64,000 nt of DNA from NCBI GenBank assembly GCA_949285785.1, contig CASEAG010000016.1:58124-122123 (forward strand). The letters run 5' to 3'. Shown in pieces: positions 41,954 through 51,147 of the stretch. Position 1 is the first letter of the stretch; each line of letters starts with the position of its first letter. Under the pieces are notes generated by a model. It was not told the origin of the DNA and did no database searches. It was given only the letters and a program-made list of their open reading frames with translations. Position numbers and translations under genes: made by a program. The DNA comes from an uncultured Spirochaetales bacterium. GTDB lineage: Bacteria > Spirochaetota > Spirochaetia > Sphaerochaetales > Sphaerochaetaceae.

Positions 41954-44900
41954 ATGGCTACTAAAAAGTATGTGACAATCGATGGCAACACCGCTGCTGC
42001 GCATATAGCTTATGCATTCAGCGATGTGGCCGCCATCTACCCCATCACTCCCTCTTCCCCGATGGCAGAGTACTCTGAGCAGTGGGCTTCCATGGGTAGG
42101 GAGAACCTCTGGGGCAGACAGGTCGACGTGATGGAGATGCAGAGCGAGGCAGGTGCCGCAGGCGCCGTCCACGGTGCGCTCGTGGCAGGTGCCATGACGA
42201 CCACGTTCACGGCATCCCAGGGTCTTCTGCTGATGATCCCGAACATGTTCAAGATCGCAGGCGAGATGCTGCCCTGTGTCTTCCATGTTTCCGCACGTTC
42301 GATCGCCGCACAGTCCCTTTCGATCTTCGGTGACCACTCCGACGTCATGGCATGCCGCCAGACCGGCTTCGCGATGACATGCGCCTCCTCCATCCAGGAG
42401 ACGATGGACATGGCTCTCGTCGCACATCTGTCCACTCTCGAGGCACAGGTTCCGTTCCTCAACTTCTTCGACGGATTCAGGACCAGCCACGAGTACCAGA
42501 AGGTCGAGGAGATCTCCTATGACGATATCCGCACCCTCGTGGACGAGAAGCTGGTCAAGCGCTTCCGTGACAGGGCCCAGAAGCCTGAGAAGCCGCAGAT
42601 CCACGTCGCCAGCCAGAACGAGGACGTCTACTTCCAGGGCCGTGAGTCATCCAACAAGTACTATGACGCAGTGCCCGCAATCGTCCAGAAGTACATGGAC
42701 AAGGTCGCCGCGCTGACCGGCAGACAGTACCACCTCTTCGACTATGTCGGAGCCGCCGACGCCACCGATGTCGTGGTCGTCATGGGTTCTGGTGCCGACA
42801 CCTTCGAGTGGGCCGTCGACTACATCAACCAGCATGGTGGAAAGGTCGGTGTCCTGAAGGTACGCCTCTATCGCCCGTTCTCTGCAAGTGCATTCGTCTC
42901 CGCCATCCCCGCATCCGTCAAGAGGATCGCCGTCATGGACAGGACGAAGGAGCCGGGAAGCCTCGGCGAGCCTCTCTTCCTCGACGTCGTGGCCGCTCTC
43001 AACGACCAGGGCCGCACGGGAATCAAGGTCATCGGCGGACGCTATGGCCTGTCCTCCAAGGACTTCACCCCCAGCCACGCCAAGGCCGTCTATGACTTCC
43101 TTGCCAGCAAGGATGCGTTCCATGGCTTCACGGTCGGCATCAACGACGATGTCACCCACAAGTCGATCCCCGTCAACGACATCATCGACGTCACCCCGAA
43201 GGGAGTCGTCAGCTGCATGTTCTACGGTCTGGGTTCCGATGGTACGGTCGGTGCAAACAAGAACTCCATCAAGATCATCGGCGACAACACGAACATGAAC
43301 GCACAGGCATACTTCGCCTACGACTCGAAGAAGTCCGGCGGAATCACGATCAGCCACCTCAGGTTCGGCGAGGGCAACCTCGACATGCCCTGGCTCATCG
43401 ACCATGCCGACTTCGTTGCCTGCCACAACCCGGCATACATCGGCCGCTATGCGATGCTCGACACCCTGAAGGAGGGCGGCGTCTTCCTGCTCAACAGCGC
43501 CATCCCGTCCGATGTCGTCTTCGAGCACCTGCCTCGCCATGACCAGGAGATCATCATCAACAGGAAGATCCGCTTCTACAACATCAACGCCCTGGCCATC
43601 GCGCAGAAGGCCGGTCTTGGAACGAGGATCAACACGGTCATGCAGGCCGCCTTCTTCAAGATCTGCGGCGTCCTTCCCGAGGACGAGGCGATCGACCTGA
43701 TCAAGAAGTACGTCAAGAAGACCTTCCTCAAGAAGGGCGAGGACGTCGTCAACAAGAACTGGGCTGCGATCGACGGTGCCAGCGAGGCCCTCGTCGAGGT
43801 CAAGATCCCCGCGACCATCACCAAGAGCCTCGAGCCCAAGAAGCTCATCCCGGACGATGCATCCGACTTCGCAAAGCACAACATCGAGCCGATCATGCAC
43901 CTCAAGGGCAACGACATCCCCGTCTCCTGCATGAGCTTCGACGGCACGCTGCCTTCCGGAACCGCAAAGCTGGAGAAGAGAGGCGTCGCAGCCTTCGTCC
44001 CGCATTGGGATTCCTCGAAGTGTATCCAGTGCAACCAGTGCGTCCAGTCCTGTCCTCATGCCGCCATCAGGGCAAAGCAGATCACACCTGCCGACATGGA
44101 GAAGGCTCCCGAGACGTTCAAGGCGATCAAGTCCAACACGAAGAACGACAGGGATCTTCTGTTCAAGATCCAGGTCTACACAGAGGACTGCCAGGGATGC
44201 GGAGTCTGTGTCGAGGCCTGCCCTGCCAAGGAGAAGGCGCTCGAGATGGTCGACGTCGAGAAGGAGAGGGCGGCTGGAGAGGTCCAGAACGCCGAGTTCT
44301 TCGAGAGCCTGACCTACGACAATCTCGACGGACTGAACATGAACACGGTCAAGGGCCTGCAGTTCAAGCAGCCACTGTTCGAGTTCAGCGGCGCCTGCGC
44401 CGGATGCGGCGAGACCCCGTACGTCAAGATGCTGTCCCAGATCTGTGGAGAGAGGGCCGTCATCGCCAACGCGACCGGATGCTCCTCGATCTACTCCGGA
44501 ACCTATCCCACGATCCCCTACACCAAGAGGGCCGATGGACGTGGACCGGCATGGGGCAACTCCCTGTTCGAGGACAACGCCGAGTACGGTCTGGGAATGC
44601 GCCTTGCAATCGATTCCAACAGGGGCCTGCTGAAGGCCAAGTGCGACGCTCTCATGGCGAAGGGTTGCTCTGCCGAGCTGAAGGCCGCCATCGAGAAGTG
44701 CTACGGCCTGTGGGATGACATGAGCGAGGCCTCCATCACGGCTCAGAACGAGCTGCAGGCTGTTCTTGCAAAGGAGAAGGCCTGTGATGCAGAGAGCCAG
44801 GCTCTCCTGGACAAGATCGTCGAGCTGCAGGACTACTTCGCAGAGAAGAACGTCCTGATCATCGGCGGTGACGGATGGGCCTATGATATCGGATACGGCG

Positions 44901-45496
44901 GTGTCGACCACGTGCTGGCCTCCGGCAAGAACGTGACGATCCTCGTCCTCGATACCGAGGTCTACTCCAACACCGGTGGACAGGCTTCCAAGTCCACGCC
45001 GATCTCCGCAGTCGCGAAGTTCGCCAACTCCGGAAAGAAGCTTGGAAAGAAGAACATGGGCTTCATGTGCATGAGCTACGGCTATGTGTATGTCGCTTCC
45101 TGCGCCCTCGGCTACAACAGACTGCAGGCCCAGAAGTGCCTCCAGGAGGCTGTCGCCTACAAGGGACCGTCCATCGTCTTCTGCTACGCACCATGCATCA
45201 ACCACGGTATCAACATGAGATACTCGCAGGTCGAGGCGAAGAAGGCAGTCGAGGCCGGATACTGGCCGCTGTACCGCTTCAATCCTGAAGCAGAGCAGGG
45301 CAAGAAGTTCACTTGGGAGACCAAGCCTGCAACATCCGACTATGTCGACTTCATCAAGGGCGAGGTCCGCTACTCCTCGCTGTACAAGACCAATCCTGCG
45401 CATGCCGATGAGCTGTTCGCAAAGGCGGCTGCGGATGCGAAGGAGCGCCTGGCCTTCTACGAGAAGACCGGTGCGGTCATGGGCGAGATCCTCTAA
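41954..45496 (+). CDS. nifJ: Pyruvate:ferredoxin (flavodoxin) oxidoreductase
   Basis: The 1180-residue single-chain PFOR converts pyruvate and CoA to acetyl-CoA, CO2 and reduced ferredoxin, the core of anaerobic energy metabolism. In order it has the pyrimidine-binding domain (AIYPITPSSPMAEY), the gamma domain, two 4Fe-4S motifs (CIQCNQCVQSCP, CQGCGVCVEACP), a further Cys pair (CAGCGETPY) and the TPP pyrophosphate site (GDGWAYDIGYGG to SNTGGQASKSTP). GGAG 6 nt before 41954 favours this ATG over those at 41906 and 41942. The 918-residue reverse frame is a shadow. Confidence 0.95.
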   Translation: MATKKYVTIDGNTAAAHIAYAFSDVAAIYPITPSSPMAEYSEQWASMGRENLWGRQVDVMEMQSEAGAAGAVHGALVAGAMTTTFTASQGLLLMIPNMFKIAGEMLPCVFHVSARSIAAQSLSIFGDHSDVMACRQTGFAMTCASSIQETMDMALVAHLSTLEAQVPFLNFFDGFRTSHEYQKVEEISYDDIRTLVDEKLVKRFRDRAQKPEKPQIHVASQNEDVYFQGRESSNKYYDAVPAIVQKYMDKVAALTGRQYHLFDYVGAADATDVVVVMGSGADTFEWAVDYINQHGGKVGVLKVRLYRPFSASAFVSAIPASVKRIAVMDRTKEPGSLGEPLFLDVVAALNDQGRTGIKVIGGRYGLSSKDFTPSHAKAVYDFLASKDAFHGFTVGINDDVTHKSIPVNDIIDVTPKGVVSCMFYGLGSDGTVGANKNSIKIIGDNTNMNAQAYFAYDSKKSGGITISHLRFGEGNLDMPWLIDHADFVACHNPAYIGRYAMLDTLKEGGVFLLNSAIPSDVVFEHLPRHDQEIIINRKIRFYNINALAIAQKAGLGTRINTVMQAAFFKICGVLPEDEAIDLIKKYVKKTFLKKGEDVVNKNWAAIDGASEALVEVKIPATITKSLEPKKLIPDDASDFAKHNIEPIMHLKGNDIPVSCMSFDGTLPSGTAKLEKRGVAAFVPHWDSSKCIQCNQCVQSCPHAAIRAKQITPADMEKAPETFKAIKSNTKNDRDLLFKIQVYTEDCQGCGVCVEACPAKEKALEMVDVEKERAAGEVQNAEFFESLTYDNLDGLNMNTVKGLQFKQPLFEFSGACAGCGETPYVKMLSQICGERAVIANATGCSSIYSGTYPTIPYTKRADGRGPAWGNSLFEDNAEYGLGMRLAIDSNRGLLKAKCDALMAKGCSAELKAAIEKCYGLWDDMSEASITAQNELQAVLAKEKACDAESQALLDKIVELQDYFAEKNVLIIGGDGWAYDIGYGGVDHVLASGKNVTILVLDTEVYSNTGGQASKSTPISAVAKFANSGKKLGKKNMGFMCMSYGYVYVASCALGYNRLQAQKCLQEAVAYKGPSIVFCYAPCINHGINMRYSQVEAKKAVEAGYWPLYRFNPEAEQGKKFTWETKPATSDYVDFIKGEVRYSSLYKTNPAHADELFAKAAADAKERLAFYEKTGAVMGEIL

Positions 45497-45531
45497 GCCG
45501 TACGCGGCCTGAGGTTTGACGAAACCCTAAG

Positions 45532-45562
45532 CCTCCTCGGATGGAAACGTCCGGGGAGGTTT
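45532..45562 (+). terminator. Terminator of the PFOR gene
   Basis: CCTCCTCGGA pairs with TCCGGGGAGG around an ATGGAAACG-type loop and is followed by TTTT. Confidence 0.8.
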
Positions 45563-45580
45563 TACGTTTGAACGAAGCTC

Positions 45581-45629
45581 TTGCCTTTTTGGTATTTTAA
45601 TCTATTCTATTAGTAGGGTTATCCCTACT
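45581..45629 (+). promoter_or_regulatory. Promoter and palindromic operator of the toxin-antitoxin pair
   Basis: TTGCCT (45581-45586), a 16-bp spacer and TATTCT (45603-45608) are followed by a perfect palindrome, AGTAGGG-TTAT-CCCTACT (45612-45629), at the predicted transcription start. AbrB-type antitoxins usually repress their own promoters from such sites. Confidence 0.6.
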
Positions 45630-45657
45630 TTTCCTGCGAGATGGAGGATGATTGCCG

Positions 45658-45927
45658 ATGACTGTTTTCATTGATAATGCAAAAGTGATGGCTAAAGGAC
45701 AGGTTACCATCCCGAAGGATGTGAGAAACGTTCTCGGAGTTTCCAATGGCGACAGAGTGTCGTTCATTGTGGATGGCAATACGGTCCGTATCGTAAATTC
45801 CGCAGTATATGCCATGCAGGTGCTTCAGCAGGAAATGAAAGGAGAATCAGGAAAAGCTGGACTTGAAACGGACGAGGATGTGGCCAATCTCATTTCGGAA
45901 ATGAGAAAAAGGGATGAGTTTAGGTGA
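45658..45927 (+). CDS. AbrB/MazE-type antitoxin
   Basis: The 89-residue protein has a swapped-hairpin AbrB DNA-binding domain (AKGQVTIPKDVRNVLGVSNGD near 14-34). Its C-terminal tail (LETDEDVANLISEMRKRDEF) would bind the toxin. It starts at ATG 45658 after GGAGG; an in-frame TTG at 45652 is less likely. Its stop overlaps a GTG at 45924, the natural start of the PIN toxin reading frame. Lower GC than its neighbours suggests horizontal transfer. Confidence 0.85.
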   Translation: MTVFIDNAKVMAKGQVTIPKDVRNVLGVSNGDRVSFIVDGNTVRIVNSAVYAMQVLQQEMKGESGKAGLETDEDVANLISEMRKRDEFR

Positions 45928-46326
45928 AGATTCTGGATCGACACGAATATTCTTATCTCAGCCGCCCTCTTTCCGAACAGCATTCCATTCAAGGCATACG
46001 TGAAAGCTGTTTCGTTTCCTCATCATGCAGTTGTCTGCGAACAGAACATTGATGAGATGAAAAGAGTTTTCTACCGTAAGTTCCCTGCCAGAATCGAAGC
46101 GCTTGACCGGTTTCTTGCCGCAGCGCTTCTTGTTCTTGATGTTGTTCCCGTACCTGATGAAGAGGACAGTAAGGAGGGCTTGATCAGAGATTGTCTTGAC
46201 CGTCCGATTCTAAGAGCTGCCATCCAGGCCGATGTGGACATATTGCTGACTGGCGATAAGGACTTTCTTGAATCTGGAATCAGGGCGCCTAAAATCATGA
46301 CCCCCGCACAGTTCATGAATCTATAG
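45924..46326 (+). pseudogene. PIN-domain toxin gene, frameshifted near its start
   Basis: From about 45938 the frame reads IDTNILISAALFPNS, the classic PIN N-terminus with its first catalytic Asp. It continues through LRAAIQADVDILLTGDKDF, the later Asp cluster, to a stop at 46326. No start codon precedes it in that frame before the TGA at 45925. The GTG at 45924 (GTGA overlap with the antitoxin) reads V-K-I-L and then runs out of frame. One extra G at about 45936-45937 explains this. The toxin is therefore probably dead, unless a sequencing error or ribosomal slippage is involved. A truncated product could start at GTG 46000. Confidence 0.8.
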
Positions 46327-46334
46327 GGCACCCC

Positions 46335-46424
46335 AAGTGCCAAATTCTGTCGGTTGAAGTGCCACAATCCTGTCGGTTATTTGCTTCAAATATTATCGGT
46401 TGTGTATTCCAAATATTGTCGGTT
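46335..46424 (+). repeat. Four direct repeats with an exact 23-bp period
   Basis: The octamer TGTCGGTT begins at 46348, 46371 and 46417, with the variant TATCGGTT at 46394, giving 23-bp steps throughout. Homology extends upstream of each octamer (AAGTGCCAAATTC, AAGTGCCACAATCC, CTTCAAATAT, ATTCCAAATAT). The last copy overlaps the -35 of the ATPase gene. They could be operator sites on one DNA face or the multiply repeated end of a lost mobile element. Confidence 0.8.
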
Positions 46425-46444
46425 TATGACCGGTGTGCTATTCT
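46416..46444 (+). promoter_or_regulatory. Leaderless promoter of the DUF4143 ATPase gene
   Basis: TTGTCG (46416-46421), a 17-bp spacer and TATTCT (46439-46444) end 6 nt before the ATG at 46451. The -35 lies inside the fourth 23-bp repeat. Confidence 0.5.
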
Positions 46445-46450
46445 GGATCC

Positions 46451-47719
46451 ATGAACGGGTATCTTGCCAGGCTGATCGATCCGAAACTTGATGTATTGCT
46501 CAAGACTTTCGGAGCGGTGCTTCTCGAAGGACCGAAATGGATAGGAAAGACGATGACGTGTGACCAGAGGGCGAAAAGCGCCTTCTATTTCGCAAGGCGT
46601 CCTGGTGAACCGGATCCTCTGGCCCTTGCCAGACTGGATTCGTCCCTTGTCTTCGCGGGGGAAAGTCCACGGCTCATCGACGAATGGCAGTTGATGCCGG
46701 AAATCTGGGACATGACAAGGTTCGAATGCGATTCCAGAAGAAGAGAGCGGGGACTGTATCTGCTGACCGGCTCGTCGGTTCCTCCGCAGAAGAAGGCTGC
46801 AAACGATATAAGACATAGTGGCGCAGGCAGAATCGCAAGTCTGAGGATGTCTACCATGACCCTGTTCGAGACCGGGGATTCCTCTGCACAGGTATCCTTG
46901 TCTGAACTGTTTGATGGGGAAGGTGTATCCGGTACCATCAGGAAAGTTTCCCTTGCTGAAATCATACATTTCATAATAAGAGGAGGCTGGCCTGGAAACC
47001 TCGATGTTCCGGATTCCTCTCTGATACCGAAGGACTATGTGGAGAGGATATACACGAGCGAGCTGGACAAGTTGTCTGATTACGCCAGAGTCGACAGGCA
47101 GAAGTTCCGCAGGTTCGTGTATTCGCTTGCCAGGAACGAGAGTACGGTCTGTTCCGTATCCACTCTGGCTGGTGATGCTTCCATCAACAGCCGTCCCCTT
47201 GATGATGAGACTGTCACAAGGTATCTGGATATCCTGGATGACATGTTCCTTCTTGACGATCAGCTGGCATATTCTCCGACATTCAGGTCACGTACGCGCC
47301 TGAAGATCGGAGCAAAACGCCATTTCTGCGATTCTTCGATTCCTGCTGCAGTTGTCGGTGCGAACGAGAAGAACCTGTTGAAGGACCTGCAGTTCCTGGG
47401 CTTTCTGTTCGAGAGTCTGGCTGAGCATGATCTGCGGATATATGCACAGACCCTGGGTGGCCAGCTGTACCATTACCAGGACTATGAAAATGACGAGGTG
47501 GATGCCGTCATCGTCCTGGATGATGGCCGCTATGCCCTTGTCGAAATCAAGCTCGGCTACGAGAATGTCGTGGATGGTGCAGCTAGGAGTCTGCTGAAAG
47601 TCGCATCGAAACTGGAACGAAAACCCGAATTCCTTGCAATCGTCTCAGGTACTGCACCTGCGCCCGTAAGACGTGGTGATGGAGTGTTCGTCCTTCCTCT
47701 GACTTCGCTCCGGCCATGA
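46451..47719 (+). CDS. AAA-type ATPase with DUF4143 domain
   Basis: The 422-residue protein has a P-loop (EGPKWIGKT, where most relatives have GARQVGKT), a Walker B-like LIDEWQ and sensor LLTGSS. A C-terminal DUF4143 domain ends with an Asp...Glu-x-Lys pattern (DEVDAVIVLDDGRYALVEIKLGY) like PD-(D/E)XK nucleases. Such genes are common, scattered and often mobile; their function is unclear. The gene follows a damaged toxin-antitoxin pair and repeats, so this is probably an acquired patch. Confidence 0.83.
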   Translation: MNGYLARLIDPKLDVLLKTFGAVLLEGPKWIGKTMTCDQRAKSAFYFARRPGEPDPLALARLDSSLVFAGESPRLIDEWQLMPEIWDMTRFECDSRRRERGLYLLTGSSVPPQKKAANDIRHSGAGRIASLRMSTMTLFETGDSSAQVSLSELFDGEGVSGTIRKVSLAEIIHFIIRGGWPGNLDVPDSSLIPKDYVERIYTSELDKLSDYARVDRQKFRRFVYSLARNESTVCSVSTLAGDASINSRPLDDETVTRYLDILDDMFLLDDQLAYSPTFRSRTRLKIGAKRHFCDSSIPAAVVGANEKNLLKDLQFLGFLFESLAEHDLRIYAQTLGGQLYHYQDYENDEVDAVIVLDDGRYALVEIKLGYENVVDGAARSLLKVASKLERKPEFLAIVSGTAPAPVRRGDGVFVLPLTSLRP

Positions 47720-47745
47720 GCATGCATCCTGCCGATGTCCGGTGG

Positions 47746-48513
47746 CTATCCAATGCCGCTTTGCCACATCTGGCGTGTATCCATGTCCATGAGCGTGAGC
47801 TTTCCCAGTCCGCTTCCGGCTCCGGTGTCGATTGCGACCAGGTGGTATGAAGGCGCGATGAACGGACGTGCCGTGCCTATCAGCTGCGTGTGTCCGCTCC
47901 AGATGGTCCTCTCCGTCTCCAGCGGCGGGACGAGGTCGTAATGCACCTTCATGTATTTTAAAGGCACCTCATACCTCTCGCTCTCCATTGCGCTGAAGAG
48001 GTAGTCCCTGTCCCATAAGATGCCGAAAAGGATCCTTTCATCGTCATTGCCGATCCTGAACGGAGAGGGGCGTCTCTGTGCCGCCAGACGCTCCACCTCG
48101 GCCATGCTGCGGCATGGCCCGGGGCCGCCATGCACTATGATGTCGTCTTCTTCGAGCCTTATGACGGGGAATGATGACAGCCAGTGGCCGAGTTCCTCCA
48201 TTCTCCTCTTTGATAGACCAGAGGAAAGGCGGCGGATTGTATCGACTCCCCCGTTGTACAGCCAGTCGAAGTCGACCTCTTCTGTCAGGAGGAACAGCTC
48301 AAGCCAGATGTCGTGGTTGCCCAGAACAGGGCGGAAGCCTGGCAGAGAGAAGAGGAACTCCAGCGTCTCGACCGGCTCCCTGCCCCGGTCGCACAGGTCT
48401 CCTGTACTGTAGAGGATGTCCTCGTCAGGATCGAACGAGGCCATCTCGAGCACTGTCCTCAGCGCTTCGTAGCGGGCATGTATGTCTCCGATTATGAGTC
48501 GTCTCATCGGCAT
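47746..48513 (-). CDS. PPP-family metallophosphoesterase
   Basis: The 255-residue phosphatase has the dimetal motifs GDIHARY, GDLCDRG, GNHDIW, a later HGGPGP and SGHTQLIG, as in bacterial serine/threonine or diadenosine tetraphosphate phosphatases. ATG at 48513 or 48507 could be the start; no clear ribosome site or -10 is visible. It is the last gene of the minus-strand polysaccharide operon by position, but a hairpin separates it from the genes upstream. Confidence 0.82.
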   Translation of the reverse strand: MPMRRLIIGDIHARYEALRTVLEMASFDPDEDILYSTGDLCDRGREPVETLEFLFSLPGFRPVLGNHDIWLELFLLTEEVDFDWLYNGGVDTIRRLSSGLSKRRMEELGHWLSSFPVIRLEEDDIIVHGGPGPCRSMAEVERLAAQRRPSPFRIGNDDERILFGILWDRDYLFSAMESERYEVPLKYMKVHYDLVPPLETERTIWSGHTQLIGTARPFIAPSYHLVAIDTGAGSGLGKLTLMDMDTRQMWQSGIG

Positions 48514-48518
48514 TGACG

Positions 48519-48547
48519 GCAGGAGACCGGAAGGACCGGCCTCCTGC
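48519..48547 (-). other. Hairpin between the polysaccharide operon and the phosphatase gene
   Basis: GCAGGAG (48519-48525) pairs with CTCCTGC (48541-48547), and the inner CCGG/CCGG extends the stem. No T-tract follows on either strand, so it may be an mRNA 3' stabiliser rather than a terminator. Confidence 0.6.
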
Positions 48548-48553
48548 AGCTCC

Positions 48554-49330
48554 TCATGCGTCCTTTCCGTAGACTTCGATCTGGATCAGGGCGGGGAAGG
48601 GGGACGGGTCGTCCGCCTTGATCAACCTGTCCAGTGTCAGCCAGCTGATGGTCTTCTCCTGGAAGGTGAACTCCTGCGGTCCGTCCTTCTTCTCCAGCTT
48701 CACCACGAGCTCGCTTCCATCCGAGAAGGCGAATGTACCCTCGATCCACCATGCGTCGTGCGGGAAGTCGGCACGTGTGTAGAGGATGATCCTGTCCGTC
48801 TTCACGCTGCGTCCGAACTCCAGCGTCAGCTTCGCCTGCGGATCCCTGTTGATGCCCCAGCTGGACCAGGGCCACAGTCCATGCCAGTTGGAGGCCACGA
48901 TTCCGTCGATCGCGTTGCGCGAGGCGAACACGGACTCGCCTCTGGTCTCGATGTTGGCCTTCGAATGCGGGAAGAGGGCCGTGTTCTCGTGGCAGTCGTA
49001 GGGGTTGAGCGCAAGGTTGCGGTAGCACCCGTGCTCCCACTCATAGGCCTTCCTGACCCACAGGAAGTGCATCGCCCCCTTGAACACGGACTCCTGGTAG
49101 CAGTCGTGCTTCTGCCCGAAGGGGATGTCCATCGTGAACGGGCTCCCGTCGCTGTACAGCGTCGAGCGGCCGAGCACCGCATCGAACTGGAGCGTGACGA
49201 AGCCGCTGCCTTCGGGGGTGAAGACGATCCTGTCGCCTTCCTGGTACTCCTGCTGGAAGACCAGATAGGTCTCCTTTTCCTGCTCGCTGGAGGCGATCGC
49301 CTCGCCGTTCCTGACTATCTCGATTCTCAT
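48554..49330 (-). CDS. Protein with C-terminal galactose-binding-like (F5/8) domain
   Basis: The 258-residue protein has an N-terminal beta-rich part of unknown family. Its C-terminal domain (about 120-255) resembles discoidin/F5/8 carbohydrate-binding folds (SVFASRNAIDG, ASNWHGLWPWSSWG, LTLEFGRSVKTDRIILYTR). It has no signal peptide. It lies 22 bp behind the heparinase-like gene in the same operon, so it may bind or process the uronic-acid oligosaccharide. Exact role unknown. Confidence 0.7.
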   Translation of the reverse strand: MRIEIVRNGEAIASSEQEKETYLVFQQEYQEGDRIVFTPEGSGFVTLQFDAVLGRSTLYSDGSPFTMDIPFGQKHDCYQESVFKGAMHFLWVRKAYEWEHGCYRNLALNPYDCHENTALFPHSKANIETRGESVFASRNAIDGIVASNWHGLWPWSSWGINRDPQAKLTLEFGRSVKTDRIILYTRADFPHDAWWIEGTFAFSDGSELVVKLEKKDGPQEFTFQEKTISWLTLDRLIKADDPSPFPALIQIEVYGKDA

Positions 49331-49352
49331 TTCGCTATTCTCCTTTCTCCTC

Positions 49353-51146
49353 TCACTTCACGTGTATCTTCCAGGTCGTGCTCCCTTTCAGGACGACGAG
49401 CGTCCTGTAGAGCATGTCCGGCCAGGCCTTCCTCAATCGCTCATCGGTGACGGGGAACGGTTCCACGGTCGCCTCCGACGGGCCTTCCAGCTCTATGGTG
49501 AAGCTGTCGTAGACGATCCTGCCGCACTGTGGCGAAGGCTTCTCCTGGCTCATCAGTGTGAGCACCGCCGGGATGCCGCACTCGAAGTCCTCCGAGATGG
49601 AGATGGTCCGCTGCGGCCAGTCGAAAGACACGCTGCGTTCATAACGCTTCAGCCTGTCGTCGCACGGGTATGCTCCTGTGAGGTCCAGATGAGCTCCGCC
49701 TTCGTCCATATGCACATTGCCGGCCTTGAAGTCCTCGCCGTCCTTCTGCTCGATCGGCGGGAAGTTGACCAGGTTATGGTAGCCGCTCTGCATCGGCTTG
49801 AGCGTGTAGCGCATGGGCGAGAACGTCGTCTTCGTGTAGGTCTCCACGCCGATGTCGACCAGAAGCGGCTTGACTCCATCATACAGGATGAGCGAACCCA
49901 CGTCGTTGTGGTTGTGGCTCTCGCCGTTGCATCCGCCCTTGATGGAGAACGTGATTCCATCGTGGCGCCAGATGCCCATCTGGGTCTTGTCGAAGTACAT
50001 GAATGCAGGCTTGTGGAAGGAGACGTCCCTTGCCGCCTCGCGCCCGATTCCGTCATGACAGGCCAGACCAAGGAGCTTGTAGAAGAGGTTGTAGTCGTTG
50101 TCCTCCTCTCTCCAGCCGGTTGCCATGTAGTCCAGTGCGGCATGGTGCATCATGTCCTCAAGACCCGTCATCTTCGCGAACAGGTATTCCCTGGCCTTGA
50201 GCCGTCCCGCCTTGGGCGAGCAGTCGGCGTAGTTCAGGTAGATGTCGTCATCCACATGCACGGCCTCGACGAAGTAGGCCATGGCCTTCAGCTTCCTGTC
50301 GTTCCACAGCCCGTCGAACGGCACGCCGCATGCCTTCTCCATCACCGAAAGCGCCCCGAAGAGGGCGAGGGCCGCCGCATGGTAGTAGCTGGCCCCCTCG
50401 TCGCAGCCTCCGTCGTCTCCGTAGGAGGCCATGAACGAATCCAGTGTCGTCGTCGCCTGTCTGATGACCTTGAAGCGTTCCCGCTCGTCCAGTCTGTCCA
50501 GGGAGAGCGCGGCGATCAGCACGTTCTGGGTGCACCAGGGCGACCAGTTGTTCAGCGGTCCGCATCCTCCCATCCACCAGAAGCTGTCGTTGATGTAGGG
50601 CAGGACAATCCTCGTGTACAGGGCATGCTCGATGTCCTTCTCGATGACCGGAGACAGGCGGCCGGAGAGCACGCATCTGGTCAGGGCCAGGATCTCTCCC
50701 GTCTCGCAGGCGAACAGGTCGAGCACGGGACGCTCCAGCAGCGGGGCGTCCAGCTGTTCCGTGTCGCGTATGTAGCTGTTGTGGGCATGTATGACCCATG
50801 CCGGCTCCGAAAGCAGCGCCCATACTGCCTCTTCGATCTTCTCGATGAAGCGTCCGTCGTTTCCGATGCACTCCGCGATGACCAGGTCGCCGAGGATCCG
50901 CCGCTTGTCGAAGTAGACCTTCTCGAAGGAGACGCGGTCCCCGGTCTTCCTGAAGAGCCTGAACAGCGACAGCGGGAGATAGGCGCCTGAAATGACGTCA
51001 CCCGAGTCGGCCTTCTGGAGGACGTCCTTGACGATGTCCTCCGGAAGGTTGTCCCACAAGCCTCTGTTCGAGATGTGGAACTCGTGGAAGTCTACGGACG
51101 CGATGCTCCTCATGGGAAGCAGCGTCGATTCTATCAGTCCTGACAT
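49353..51146 (-). CDS. Heparinase II/III-family polysaccharide lyase
   Basis: The 597-residue protein has an alpha/alpha-toroid followed by the heparinase II/III beta-sandwich. Marks are NNWSPWCTQNVL (199-210), GGCDEGASYYH with the likely catalytic Tyr (246-256) and the metal/structure motif HNHNDVGSL (411-419). Members cleave heparin, alginate or other uronate polymers by beta-elimination. Without a signal peptide it would act on imported oligosaccharides. Its ATG is 1 nt past the GH88 stop, suggesting translational coupling. Confidence 0.85.
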   Translation of the reverse strand: MSGLIESTLLPMRSIASVDFHEFHISNRGLWDNLPEDIVKDVLQKADSGDVISGAYLPLSLFRLFRKTGDRVSFEKVYFDKRRILGDLVIAECIGNDGRFIEKIEEAVWALLSEPAWVIHAHNSYIRDTEQLDAPLLERPVLDLFACETGEILALTRCVLSGRLSPVIEKDIEHALYTRIVLPYINDSFWWMGGCGPLNNWSPWCTQNVLIAALSLDRLDERERFKVIRQATTTLDSFMASYGDDGGCDEGASYYHAAALALFGALSVMEKACGVPFDGLWNDRKLKAMAYFVEAVHVDDDIYLNYADCSPKAGRLKAREYLFAKMTGLEDMMHHAALDYMATGWREEDNDYNLFYKLLGLACHDGIGREAARDVSFHKPAFMYFDKTQMGIWRHDGITFSIKGGCNGESHNHNDVGSLILYDGVKPLLVDIGVETYTKTTFSPMRYTLKPMQSGYHNLVNFPPIEQKDGEDFKAGNVHMDEGGAHLDLTGAYPCDDRLKRYERSVSFDWPQRTISISEDFECGIPAVLTLMSQEKPSPQCGRIVYDSFTIELEGPSEATVEPFPVTDERLRKAWPDMLYRTLVVLKGSTTWKIHVK

Positions 51147-51147
51147 C

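Noticed and set aside
42647..45403. 918-residue open frame on the minus strand
   Set aside because: It lies wholly opposite the PFOR gene, and its Val/Leu/Asp/Arg-rich composition is that of an antisense frame in GC-rich coding DNA. PFOR has clear motifs.
46335..46424. Possible CRISPR array
   Set aside because: The units are only 23 bp in period, with no separate unique spacers of normal length and no cas genes nearby.
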